Assembly (NCBI RefSeq): GCF_900109465.1
Contig: NZ_FOAZ01000034.1
Location: 1-64,000 of the forward strand
From: Streptacidiphilus jiangxiensis
GTDB lineage: Bacteria > Actinomycetota > Actinomycetes > Streptomycetales > Streptomycetaceae
Reading direction: 5' to 3'
Length of the DNA stretch: 64,000 bases
A program made the translations under genes and the position numbers. Below the pieces are notes generated by a model, which did no database searches, was not told where the DNA came from, and saw nothing but the letters and a program-made list of their open reading frames with translations. Shown one piece after another: positions 33,280 to 40,709 of this stretch (within the stretch, counting starts at the first letter, position 1; each line of letters starts with the position of its first letter).

Positions 33280-34962
33280 ATGGCAGTCTCACGTCGCACC
33301 TTCCTGTCCACTGTTTCCGCCGGAGCCGCCGGCGTCGCCCTCGGCGGGCTGGCGCTGCCCGGCTCGGCGAGGGCCGCGAGTCCGGCCGGCGATGTCGTCG
33401 GCAAGGTGACCGTCGGCTACCAGGGCTGGTTCGCCTGCCCCGGCGACGGCGCCCCGATCGACGCGTGGTGGCACTGGAGCCAGAACTGGTCGCAGGCGCC
33501 CTCACCGAGCAACAACGTCATCAAGGCCTGGCCCGACTCGCGCGACTTCACCGCCACCTACCCGACCGCCTACGCCAACCTCGGCAACGGCTCCCCGGCC
33601 ACCCTCTTCTCCTCCTACGACCAGCAGACCATCGACACCCACTTCACGTGGATGCAGCAGAACGGCTGCGACACCGCCGCCCTGCAGCGCTTCGACCCCA
33701 ACGGCAGCGAGGGCCCGACCCGCAACGCGATCACCGCGCGGGTCCGCTCCTCCGCCGAGGCGCACGGCGTCAAGTTCTACGTGATGTACGACGTCAGCGG
33801 CTGGACGAACATGCAGTCCGAGATCAAGACGGACTGGACGAACCTGATGTCCCAGCACACCGCGTCCTCCGCCTACGCCCGCCAGAACGGCAAGCCGGTC
33901 GTCGGCATCTGGGGGTTCGGCTTCAACGACGCCAACCATCCCTGGGACCCGTCCGCCTGCTCGGACGTCATCAGCTGGTTCAAGTCCCAGGGCTGCTACG
34001 TCATGGGCGGCGTGCCGACCTGGTGGCGCACCGGCACCAGCGACTCCCGGGCCGGATACCTCGGCGTGTACCACTCCTTCGACATGCTCTCGCCGTGGAT
34101 GGTCGGCCGCATCGGCACGGTCTCCGACGTCGACTGGTTCTACAGCAACGCCACCGTGCCCGACCTCGCCGACTGCAACGCCAACGGCATCGACTACCAG
34201 CCGTGCGTCCTGCCCGGCGACCTGTCCGCCCGTCAGCGGGCGCACGGGGACTTCATGTGGCGGCAGTTCTACGACATGACCCGGGCCGGCGTGCAGAGCC
34301 TCTACATCTCCATGTTCGACGAGTTCGGCGAGGGCAACCAGATCGCCCGGACCGCCGAGAACCAGAGCCAGGTGCCGGCCGGCTCCGGTCTGCTGGCGCT
34401 GGACGAGGACGGCACCGCCTGCTCGTCCGACTACTACCTGCGCCTCACCGCCGACGGCGGCAAGATGCTCAAGGGCCAGACCGCGCTGACCGCCACCCGC
34501 CCGACGCAGCCGGTGGTGGGCTCCGGGGGCGGCGGCTCCGACCCGGACCTTGCGCTGCACCAGCCGGTGTCCGACAGCGGCCACACCCAGGTCTACGTCG
34601 CCGGCAACGCGGTCGACGGCGACCCCAACACCTACTGGGAGAGCATCGACAACGCCTTCCCCCAGTGGCTTCAGGTCGACCTCGGCTCCGCCGTCACCAC
34701 CCGCCGGATCGTGCTCACCCTGCCCCCCTCCACCGCGTGGGGCGCGCGCACCCAGACCATCCAGGTGCTCGGCAGCAGCGACGGCACCAACTTCAGCACC
34801 ATCCTCGCCTCGGCCGGCTACCTGTTCGACCCGGCCACCGGCAACACGGCCACGATCGCCTACCCCGGCGGCGCCACGGCCCGCTACGTCCGGCTCCTCT
34901 TCACCGCCAACACCGGCTGGCCGGCCGGCCAGGCCTCCGGGTTCTCGGTGTACGCGACCTGA
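33280..34962 (+). CDS. Tat-exported glycosidase-like protein with F5/8 type C (CBM32) domain
   Basis: 560 residues. A Tat signal (SRRTFLSTVSAGAAGVALGG) is followed by a TIM-barrel-like region (about 35-405: KVTVGYQGWFACPGDGAP, GVKFYVMYDVSGW, KPVVGIWGFGF, LYISMFDEFGEG) resembling GH71/GH99-like and putative xylosidase/arabinosidase proteins. D/E residues in YDVSG and MFDEFGEG could be catalytic. A Gly/Ser linker (GSGGGGSD) leads to a discoidin/CBM32 domain (about 420-560). It probably acts on extracellular polysaccharide; the substrate and exact GH family are uncertain. Confidence 0.85.
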   Translation: MAVSRRTFLSTVSAGAAGVALGGLALPGSARAASPAGDVVGKVTVGYQGWFACPGDGAPIDAWWHWSQNWSQAPSPSNNVIKAWPDSRDFTATYPTAYANLGNGSPATLFSSYDQQTIDTHFTWMQQNGCDTAALQRFDPNGSEGPTRNAITARVRSSAEAHGVKFYVMYDVSGWTNMQSEIKTDWTNLMSQHTASSAYARQNGKPVVGIWGFGFNDANHPWDPSACSDVISWFKSQGCYVMGGVPTWWRTGTSDSRAGYLGVYHSFDMLSPWMVGRIGTVSDVDWFYSNATVPDLADCNANGIDYQPCVLPGDLSARQRAHGDFMWRQFYDMTRAGVQSLYISMFDEFGEGNQIARTAENQSQVPAGSGLLALDEDGTACSSDYYLRLTADGGKMLKGQTALTATRPTQPVVGSGGGGSDPDLALHQPVSDSGHTQVYVAGNAVDGDPNTYWESIDNAFPQWLQVDLGSAVTTRRIVLTLPPSTAWGARTQTIQVLGSSDGTNFSTILASAGYLFDPATGNTATIAYPGGATARYVRLLFTANTGWPAGQASGFSVYAT

Positions 34963-34974
34963 CTCAAGCGGCGA

Positions 34975-35850
34975 TCAGGCCTGGGTGCTCGACGTGTCGA
35001 CTGCCGACGTCTCGTCGGCAGCGACGGTTCGCCGGGAACGCCGCGGTGTTGGCACCTTCGCGGCGGCCGGGGACTTGCTCATCTGTGCACTGGCCGCGAG
35101 TACCTGGGCGACGATCTGCCGGCGCACTTCACTCTCCGGGTCGTCGCTCAGGCCCTTTGCCAGCCGCTCCGCAGTGAGGTAGGAGCTCGACAGCACGGGT
35201 TGCTCGAAGAAGCGGTTGAGTTGCGCCAGGGTCTGCCCGTACATGTTCAAATAGGTTCGATTCAGATATCCGGAGAGAGCCGCGCCCACAGCCGCGACCG
35301 CACCCAGAAAGACCTTGGCTTCGGCGGCCTGGACGATCAGACCCACTGAGCAGCAGGCGACAATAACTCCCAGCCCCGCCCACATTGCGAGCCTTGCGGA
35401 ACGGAACGACTGAGCCGCCTGGACGGTCGCAATCAAGTGGTAGTCAGCAATCTGCTTCTGATTCAGTGCGAACAGGTTCTCCAAGGAGAGGACCTTCTTC
35501 AGGGCTTCCTCCTCGGCTTCCCTGATCTTCACGACCTCGAGCGTGGCTTCACGGCGCCTGACCGTCCTCAAGTGAACAGTGGCCAGACCCGCACCTCCTA
35601 CAAGCGCGACGCCAAGACCGACCAGAAGGGATCCCCAGAACCACGCCGGGGGCAACCCCTCCTTTCCGCCTCGCCCTCCGGCATCACCGCGAGCCAACGC
35701 CACAACCCCGAGAATCGACAGGGGAACGAAGATCGCGAGCGGAGCCAGAATCATCGCGATGGTCTTCGCATTCAGGCGCATGCGCCCAAACAGATACTCC
35801 GGGTAGGCGCTCAAGAGTTGGGTCGCGAGCAGCGTCTCAACTGATCCCAT
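34975..35850 (-). CDS. Membrane protein resembling TRADD-N-associated 2-TM domain proteins
   Basis: 291 residues. Two N-terminal helices (about 29-52 and 70-92) precede a charged helix (REATLEVVKIREAEEEALKKVLSLE). The block LFALNQKQIADYHLIATVQAAQSFRSARLAM and two further helices (AGLGVIVACCSVGLIVQAA, FLGAVAAVGAALSGYLNRTYL) follow. This ALNQ-Q-x-YH...QA-SF pattern resembles the 2-TM domain named from cyanobacterial TRADD-N-associated proteins, found in predicted conflict/apoptosis-like systems. The C-terminus is a soluble helical tail. No partner effector gene is adjacent. Domain assignment is from recalled motif only. Confidence 0.75.
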   Translation of the reverse strand: MGSVETLLATQLLSAYPEYLFGRMRLNAKTIAMILAPLAIFVPLSILGVVALARGDAGGRGGKEGLPPAWFWGSLLVGLGVALVGGAGLATVHLRTVRRREATLEVVKIREAEEEALKKVLSLENLFALNQKQIADYHLIATVQAAQSFRSARLAMWAGLGVIVACCSVGLIVQAAEAKVFLGAVAAVGAALSGYLNRTYLNMYGQTLAQLNRFFEQPVLSSSYLTAERLAKGLSDDPESEVRRQIVAQVLAASAQMSKSPAAAKVPTPRRSRRTVAADETSAVDTSSTQA

Positions 35851-36078
35851 TGGAGTCCCTCACTAGCGCCGTTGGGATGTCCACGCTAGAGCTTGGCGGA
35901 CCCCCAGGGGATCCTTTCTTCCCGATACGGCCGCAGGCTCCGGCGATGGTCAGTCAGTCCATCCAGTCGGGGTGGGTGCGGCAGGGGTCCAGCGGACGCC
36001 AGCGAGGGCCTCCTTGACGACCTGGACCTGCCGGAGAAGGCCTATGCCGGCGCCGCCGCTACGGGACAGCCCTGGCCC

Positions 36079-36660
36079 TCAGCCGGGTCGGACGACGCAG
36101 TCCTTCGACGTCACCGAGCTGTCTCTGTTGCTCATGATGGTGATGTTGCCGCTGATCGCCGACACGGCCGACAGCCGCTCCTGCACCGTGGCAGCGAGGA
36201 CGCCGTGGGTGTTGTCGGTACTGACCTTCATGTCGCCCTGGTCGGTCGTGTACCAGTCGCTGCCGCCGTTGTCGGTGGCCGTGCGGGTCCCGCTGCCGAA
36301 GTTCTCGGTCACGGAGTGCAGGCCCCCGCCCAGGTCGCTGACAGTCATTTGGAACATGACGCTGTACGGGTCACTGTCGGCGGGCGAGTAGGCCTGGCCG
36401 GAGTTGTCTACGACATACGCGGTGAACGTCGACGTGCCTGTGCCGTCCTGGGCGTCCTTGTACGTGATGACGCAATTCGCCAAGCCCTGCTGTGCACCGT
36501 GGGCGAGATTGTGTGGCTTGGCGGCCGACGCCGCGTTGCTCGGAGCCGCGGCAGGACTGGGGGCCGTATCGCTGCTGGTACGGGTGGCGGCGGGGTCGCA
36601 GGCTGCGACGGTGAGCACGACCAGTGTGGCGCCGGCCGCGAGGGTGAGGGTCCGGTTCAT
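36079..36660 (-). CDS. Putative lipoprotein
   Basis: 193 residues from ATG 36660. The signal peptide ends in a lipobox (LVVLTVAAC), then an Ala/Ser/Pro linker (to about 60) and a compact domain (CVITYKDAQDGTGTSTFTAYVVDNSGQAYS, SVMFQMTVSDLGGG, SDWYTTDQGDMKVSTD). A second Cys near the end (TSKDCVVRPG) may pair with the one in LANCVITY. Function unknown. The DUF6777 gene lies upstream on the same strand, 117 bases away. Confidence 0.82.
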   Translation of the reverse strand: MNRTLTLAAGATLVVLTVAACDPAATRTSSDTAPSPAAAPSNAASAAKPHNLAHGAQQGLANCVITYKDAQDGTGTSTFTAYVVDNSGQAYSPADSDPYSVMFQMTVSDLGGGLHSVTENFGSGTRTATDNGGSDWYTTDQGDMKVSTDNTHGVLAATVQERLSAVSAISGNITIMSNRDSSVTSKDCVVRPG

Positions 36661-36777
36661 CCCCGAACACTCCCGTAACCGTGAGGCGCATGCGCAGGGA
36701 GTTGCGAGACTGTGACGGATCGTCACGCTCGGGGAGCCGGCCGCCACCTCACGGTCAGGCCCGCCGGCCACACGGGT

Positions 36778-38190
36778 TCAGCTGGGCGGTGCGCCCGCGG
36801 ACGAGGGCTGCTGCACGGCGGGAGCCGTCGCCGGGGTCTCGGAGGACGTCGCCGGTGAGGGCACCGACTCCGACGGGGAACCGGAACCGGTCTGCGACGC
36901 GGACGGCGACTGCGACGGCGAGCCGGAGGATCCCGACGCACTGGGCGAGCCCGACTGCGACGCGGACGGACTCGTCGTCAGGGACGCGCTGCCGGACGGG
37001 CAGGCTGTGCCCGACGCACTGGCGGACGCGGACCCGTTTGCGGAGGCGGAGACCGAGGCGCACGGCGACGCCGAGCCGGCGGTCGACGCCCCGGCCGACC
37101 CGCTCGCCGAACCGCCGGCCGATCCGCTCGCCGAGGCACTCGGGTTCGGCGGCGGGATGTGGTGGTCGCCACCGCCCCGGCTGCCGACCGGTCGCACGAA
37201 CCACTGGCCCGAGTCCTGGTCGTAGAGGGTGATCGTCTGCTGCTCGACCACCGCGGGTTGGACGATCACGACGTTCTCGATCCGGAACGAGGGCCAGGGG
37301 GTCCCGGTGAAGGTCTCGTCGCCGGACGCCTGGGGCGGCAGCAGCGGGTTGCCGCACGCGCACCGGGCGCGGGGCAGGCCGCGACTGTCGATCAGCACGG
37401 CCGTGCCCACCTGCAGCACCGACTGGAACGCCGTCGCCTGGCCGTTCGCGAACCCGTGGTTGGTGACCCTGGTGTCGGCCCGGAGCACGACCGGGGTGAG
37501 GGTCCGCAGGAAGGCCGGGATCTGGTCGGCGGAGATGCCCTCGACCCCGGCCCAGGCGCGGCCCTTGTCCTGGTGCGCGGCCAGGAACACGGAGAGCTGG
37601 GGCACGTCGCAGCTGGAGACCGACTCCGTGCCGCCGTACAGGCCGAGCGCGGTGCCGCTCACGACGCGCGTGACGCTGCCGGTGGCGGCTGGTGAGCCGG
37701 TGGGGGAACCGGTCGCGCCGGAGTGCCGCGGCGACGGGCTGGAGCTCGGGTGGGCGGGCGGCGCCGGGGTGAACGGCTCAGGTCCGGTCGAGTCCGCAGG
37801 CTGGAGCGCGACGGCCTGGCTCGTACCGGAACCCGTCAGCACCAGTGGCAGCACCACTGCCGCCACGACCGCCGCGCCGAGCCCGGCCAGCAGGCCCGGG
37901 CGCCGCCACCAGGGCTTGCGCGGACCGCCGCCCTCGGGCGAGGAGCCCAGCGGGCGGCTGCCGGAGGGCGGCTCACCGGGCGGCGGAGGGCCCGGCCGGT
38001 CGGCCATCTGCGTCGGCGGCTCGGCGCCGGGCTGGGGCGCGGGAGGCTGCGTCTGGGGCGCCGACAGGGGCCCGGACGGCGGACCCGAGGGCGCGATCGT
38101 GGGCCGTTCGGAGGGCGGAACACCGGACTCCGCGCCGGGCCGCTCCCAGGACGGTTCGCCCGGGGGTTCCATCGGGGGTTGGCTGCTCAC
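36778..38190 (-). CDS. DUF6777 domain membrane-anchored protein with Ser/Ala-rich tail
   Basis: About 470 residues from GTG 38190 (ATG 38226 is an alternative). The Pro-rich cytoplasmic N-terminus (about 95 residues) is followed by one helix (LLAGLGAAVVAAVVLPLVLTGSG). The extracytoplasmic DUF6777 region has VSGTALGLYGGTESVSSCD, KGRAWAGVEGI, LTPVVLRADTRVTNHGFANG and RCACGNPL. The last 120 residues are Ser/Ala/Gly/Pro repeats (SASASGSAGGSASGSAG), a wall-spanning or disordered tail. Function is unknown; it is typical of Streptomyces surface proteins. Confidence 0.88.
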   Translation of the reverse strand: MSSQPPMEPPGEPSWERPGAESGVPPSERPTIAPSGPPSGPLSAPQTQPPAPQPGAEPPTQMADRPGPPPPGEPPSGSRPLGSSPEGGGPRKPWWRRPGLLAGLGAAVVAAVVLPLVLTGSGTSQAVALQPADSTGPEPFTPAPPAHPSSSPSPRHSGATGSPTGSPAATGSVTRVVSGTALGLYGGTESVSSCDVPQLSVFLAAHQDKGRAWAGVEGISADQIPAFLRTLTPVVLRADTRVTNHGFANGQATAFQSVLQVGTAVLIDSRGLPRARCACGNPLLPPQASGDETFTGTPWPSFRIENVVIVQPAVVEQQTITLYDQDSGQWFVRPVGSRGGGDHHIPPPNPSASASGSAGGSASGSAGASTAGSASPCASVSASANGSASASASGTACPSGSASLTTSPSASQSGSPSASGSSGSPSQSPSASQTGSGSPSESVPSPATSSETPATAPAVQQPSSAGAPPS

Positions 38191-38312
38191 AGGCCTTGCC
38201 TTCCGGGATCTCGGGGTCGCGGCCACCGATCACGGCCATTGTGTGGCGACCACGCCGCGCTCGCACACGCGGCGCCGCGCGACGTCACGCAGCGTATGCA
38301 CGGCCATCACGT

Positions 38313-38535
38313 CGCCGGGGCCGCCGGGGTCGTCAGGGTCGTCGCGCGGTCGGGGCGTCGGGGCGCGGGGCGTCGGGGCCGTCGGGGCCGTCGGGGCTGT
38401 TGGGGCCGCCGGGGTCGTCGCGTGGTCGGGGCGTCCGTCTTCGGGGCTGCCGGGGCCGTCGGGGCTGTCGGGGTCGTCGGGGCCGCCGGGGTCGTCGGGG
38501 CGTCGTGTCGTCGGGGCGTCGTGTCGTCGGGGTCG
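38313..38535 (+). repeat. G-rich tandem repeat region (GTCGGGGCC-like units)
   Basis: About 220 bases of degenerate 9-10 base units such as GTCGGGGCC, GTCGGGGCT and GCCGGGGTC lie between the DUF6777 start and the upstream gene stop. The plus strand has more than 20 GGGG runs at short intervals, so it could form G-quadruplexes. Open frames through it are repeat artefacts and no gene is called. Confidence 0.8.
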
Positions 38536-38542
38536 GGACCCG

Positions 38543-39118
38543 TCAGGCGTCGCCGGGCACCCAGGTCGGCGGGCCCTGGGCCCCGGTGACCGGATGCGCG
38601 CCGGTGTCGGGGGGCTCGACGGTCGCGTAGGTGTGCAGCTGCAGGCCGTCGTAGTAGACCCAGCGGCTCTGCTCCTCGTCGAGCAGCCAGGCGGCGTCCC
38701 CGTCCAGCACCAGGCCCAGGCGCAGGCCGCGGGTGAGCCGGCGGAAGGTCTCCAGGTCGATGGTGCCCTCGGTGACGTCCTCGACCTGTTCGCGGTAGTG
38801 CGCGAGCGCCTGCTCCAGTCGGCGCAGCAGCGGCCGGGGGTCGGCCGAGCGCGCGAGCGCCTGGGTGGCCCCCGGGGGACTGTGCGGGAGAGAGACCAGC
38901 AGCCGGCCGTCCACCCAGGCGGTCCAGCCGTTGGAGCAGACCACGCGGGTCCAGTCGCCGCGGACGTCGACGGCCAGCAGCGGCAGCAGCGGGTCCAGGC
39001 GGACGCTGGGCTCGGAGAAGTCGGGCCTCATCCAGGTGGCCAGGCCCTCGATCGGCGCGACGTGGGTGGGCCGGAAGTCCTCCGGCTCCGCCGGGTCGGT
39101 CCCGTCCGCCGCGCTCAC
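38543..39118 (-). CDS. Hypothetical protein, SH3-like core
   Basis: 191 residues, GTG start overlapping the stop of the small upstream gene (GTGA). Residues 40-75 (VRLDPLLPLLAVDVRGDWTRVVCSNGWTAWVDGRLLV) resemble a bacterial SH3-like fold. The C-terminal half (YREQVEDVTEGTIDLETFRRLTRGLRLGLVLDGDAAWLLDEEQSRWVYYDG) is helical then beta. No signal peptide or membrane segment. The function is unknown; it precedes the DUF6777 gene, from which it is separated by the G-rich repeat. Confidence 0.78.
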   Translation of the reverse strand: MSAADGTDPAEPEDFRPTHVAPIEGLATWMRPDFSEPSVRLDPLLPLLAVDVRGDWTRVVCSNGWTAWVDGRLLVSLPHSPPGATQALARSADPRPLLRRLEQALAHYREQVEDVTEGTIDLETFRRLTRGLRLGLVLDGDAAWLLDEEQSRWVYYDGLQLHTYATVEPPDTGAHPVTGAQGPPTWVPGDA

Positions 39119-39285
39119 CGAGGCATCACCGCGGGTTCGTACCGGCGCCGCGGCAGGCCGGGGCGCAGCGGGCTGCCGGGACCGACGTCGAGGTGCCGGA
39201 CCCGGTGGCCGTGATTCGAGCCGATGAACTGCGCGTCGCCGTCGACTTCGAGCAGCAGACGCGACGCCCCGGGGCGCTCTGCCAT
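39115..39285 (-). CDS. Small protein coupled to the SH3-like gene
   Basis: A 56-residue ORF (MAERPGASRLLLEVDGDAQFI...) whose stop overlaps the next gene's GTG. The overlap supports a real, translationally coupled gene. The sequence ends basic (PRRRYEPAVMPR) and shows no known motif. Function unknown. Confidence 0.55.
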   Translation of the reverse strand: MAERPGASRLLLEVDGDAQFIGSNHGHRVRHLDVGPGSPLRPGLPRRRYEPAVMPR

Positions 39286-39405
39286 GCTCCGGATTTTATC
39301 GCCGCCCGCCCCACCCGGCCCGGCGGCACCCGGCCGACGGCCCACCCCGCGCGAGCACGTCGCGGGGGGGCGCGTCGCGGACGGGGCGGACGGGGCAGAG
39401 GGGGG

Positions 39406-39834
39406 TCAGCGCAGGTGTTCCCACATGGCGTGGATCGCCGTGCGGAACTCGGTGACCTGGCGGGCGGAGAGCCCGTCGGTCATGCGGTTCTCGATCGCGG
39501 CGGCAGCGTCGGCGTACGTCGTCAGCAGCTCGCGGCCCTCGTCGGTGATGTGCACCAGGAGTTCCCGCTTGCTCTCCGGGTTCGGGCGGCGGCTGATCAG
39601 GCCGCGGGAGTCGAGGAGCCTCAGCATGTCCGCCATGGACTGCGGCGTCACGAAGGAGTCCCGCGCGAGTTGCGCCGCGGAGATCCCGTCCCGGTGGGCC
39701 AGGACCGTGAGCGCGGTGTACTGCATCGTGGTCACCCCGGACTCGCGGAGCATGTCGTCGAGGTGCGCTCGGATGGCGAGCTCCAGGCGCTTGGCCGCAT
39801 ACAGCAGCGAGGGCTCGCTGCGGTGCTCACTCAT
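39406..39834 (-). CDS. MarR-family regulator of the acyl-CoA catabolic operon
   Basis: 142 residues with a MarR winged helix over about 35-100 (YTALTVLAHRDGISAAQLARDSFVTPQSMADMLRLLDSRGLISRRPNPESKRELLVHITDEGREL). It is divergent from the crotonase gene across an 83-base gap holding repeated ATCAGG elements. In the hydroxycinnamate cou system a MarR protein (CouR) represses an equivalent set of genes until the CoA thioester is made. A similar role is inferred here. Confidence 0.92.
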   Translation of the reverse strand: MSEHRSEPSLLYAAKRLELAIRAHLDDMLRESGVTTMQYTALTVLAHRDGISAAQLARDSFVTPQSMADMLRLLDSRGLISRRPNPESKRELLVHITDEGRELLTTYADAAAAIENRMTDGLSARQVTEFRTAIHAMWEHLR

Positions 39835-39853
39835 CGACGACTCCCCGAGCGTA

Positions 39854-39908
39854 TTGACAGGTTCCCTGATGATACTCCACCCTCGGAACCATCAGGTTTC
39901 CTTATGAT
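39854..39908 (+). promoter_or_regulatory. Divergent operator/promoter between MarR and crotonase genes
   Basis: An imperfect palindrome GGAACCATCAGGTTTCC (39885-39901) and a second, inverted ATCAGGGAACC copy (39859-39869) lie in the gap. TATGAT (39903-39908) is a good -10, placing the transcription start at about 39915-39916, one or two bases before the GTG at 39918. The crotonase mRNA may therefore be nearly leaderless and directly covered by the palindrome. Confidence 0.55.
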
Positions 39909-39917
39909 TGGATCAGG

Positions 39918-40709
39918 GTGGATGCATCGACCTGGGACCTTCCCGCCTCGCTGCGCGTGGAACAGCGCGGCGAGGTTGCCGTCCTGACGCTCTGCCGACC
40001 GCAGAAGCGCAACGCGATCGACGACGCGACGATCCAGGGGATCGGCCGCTTCTTCGACGCGCTCCCGCCGTTCGCCAAGGTCGTCGTGGTCGCCGCCGAG
40101 GGCGACCACTTCTCCGCCGGCCTCGACCTGGGCGAGATGAGCGAGCGCGACGCCGTCGCCGGCGTCCACCACTCCCGGATGTGGCACGCCGCCTTCGCCA
40201 GGATGGAGGGCGGCCCCGTGCCCGTGATCGCGGTGCTCAAGGGCGCGGTCGTGGGCGGCGGCCTGGAGCTCGCCACCGCGGCGCACCTGCGGGTCGCCGA
40301 GCGTTCCGCCTTCTTCGCCCTCCCCGAGGGCGCGCGCGGTCTGTTCGTGGGCGGCGGAGCCTCCGTGCGCGTCTCCCGGATCGTCGGAGTGCAGCGCATG
40401 ACCGACATGATGCTCACCGGCCGCGTGCTGGACGCCGAGGAGGGCGTGCGCGACGGGCTCGTCGACTACCTCGTCGACGAGGGCGAGGGCATCGACAAGG
40501 CACTGAAGCTCGCGGAGCAGATCGCCGGCAACTCGCCGGTCACCAACTTCGCGGTCCTGCACGCGCTGCCGCGCATCGCGGGAGCCGATCCCGACACCGG
40601 CCTGCTGATGGAGTCGCTGATGGCAGCGGTCGCCCAGAGCAGCCCCGAAGCCAAGCAGCGGATGAACGATTTCCTGTCCGGCCGAGCCGCCAAGGTGGTG
40701 CAGCGATGA
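39918..40709 (+). CDS. Enoyl-CoA hydratase/isomerase (crotonase family)
   Basis: 263 residues, GTG start without a clear Shine-Dalgarno. Crotonase features: LCRPQKRNAIDD, oxyanion-hole strand GDHFSAGLDLGEM, and second oxyanion segment KGAVVGGGLELATAAHLRVAE, then FALPEGARGLFVGGGAS. The Glu in the LPEG segment is a likely catalytic acid. It would hydrate an enoyl-CoA to a 3-hydroxyacyl-CoA. It heads an operon of overlapping genes (crotonase - CoA ligase - dehydrogenase), which together form a beta-oxidation-like sequence. Confidence 0.94.
   Translation: MDASTWDLPASLRVEQRGEVAVLTLCRPQKRNAIDDATIQGIGRFFDALPPFAKVVVVAAEGDHFSAGLDLGEMSERDAVAGVHHSRMWHAAFARMEGGPVPVIAVLKGAVVGGGLELATAAHLRVAERSAFFALPEGARGLFVGGGASVRVSRIVGVQRMTDMMLTGRVLDAEEGVRDGLVDYLVDEGEGIDKALKLAEQIAGNSPVTNFAVLHALPRIAGADPDTGLLMESLMAAVAQSSPEAKQRMNDFLSGRAAKVVQR

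Noticed and set aside
37229-39214. Plus-strand open frame of 661 codons over the DUF6777 region and G-rich repeat
   Set aside because: The middle is a translation of the tandem repeat and the flanks are antisense to DUF6777 and the SH3-like gene; no domain is recognisable.
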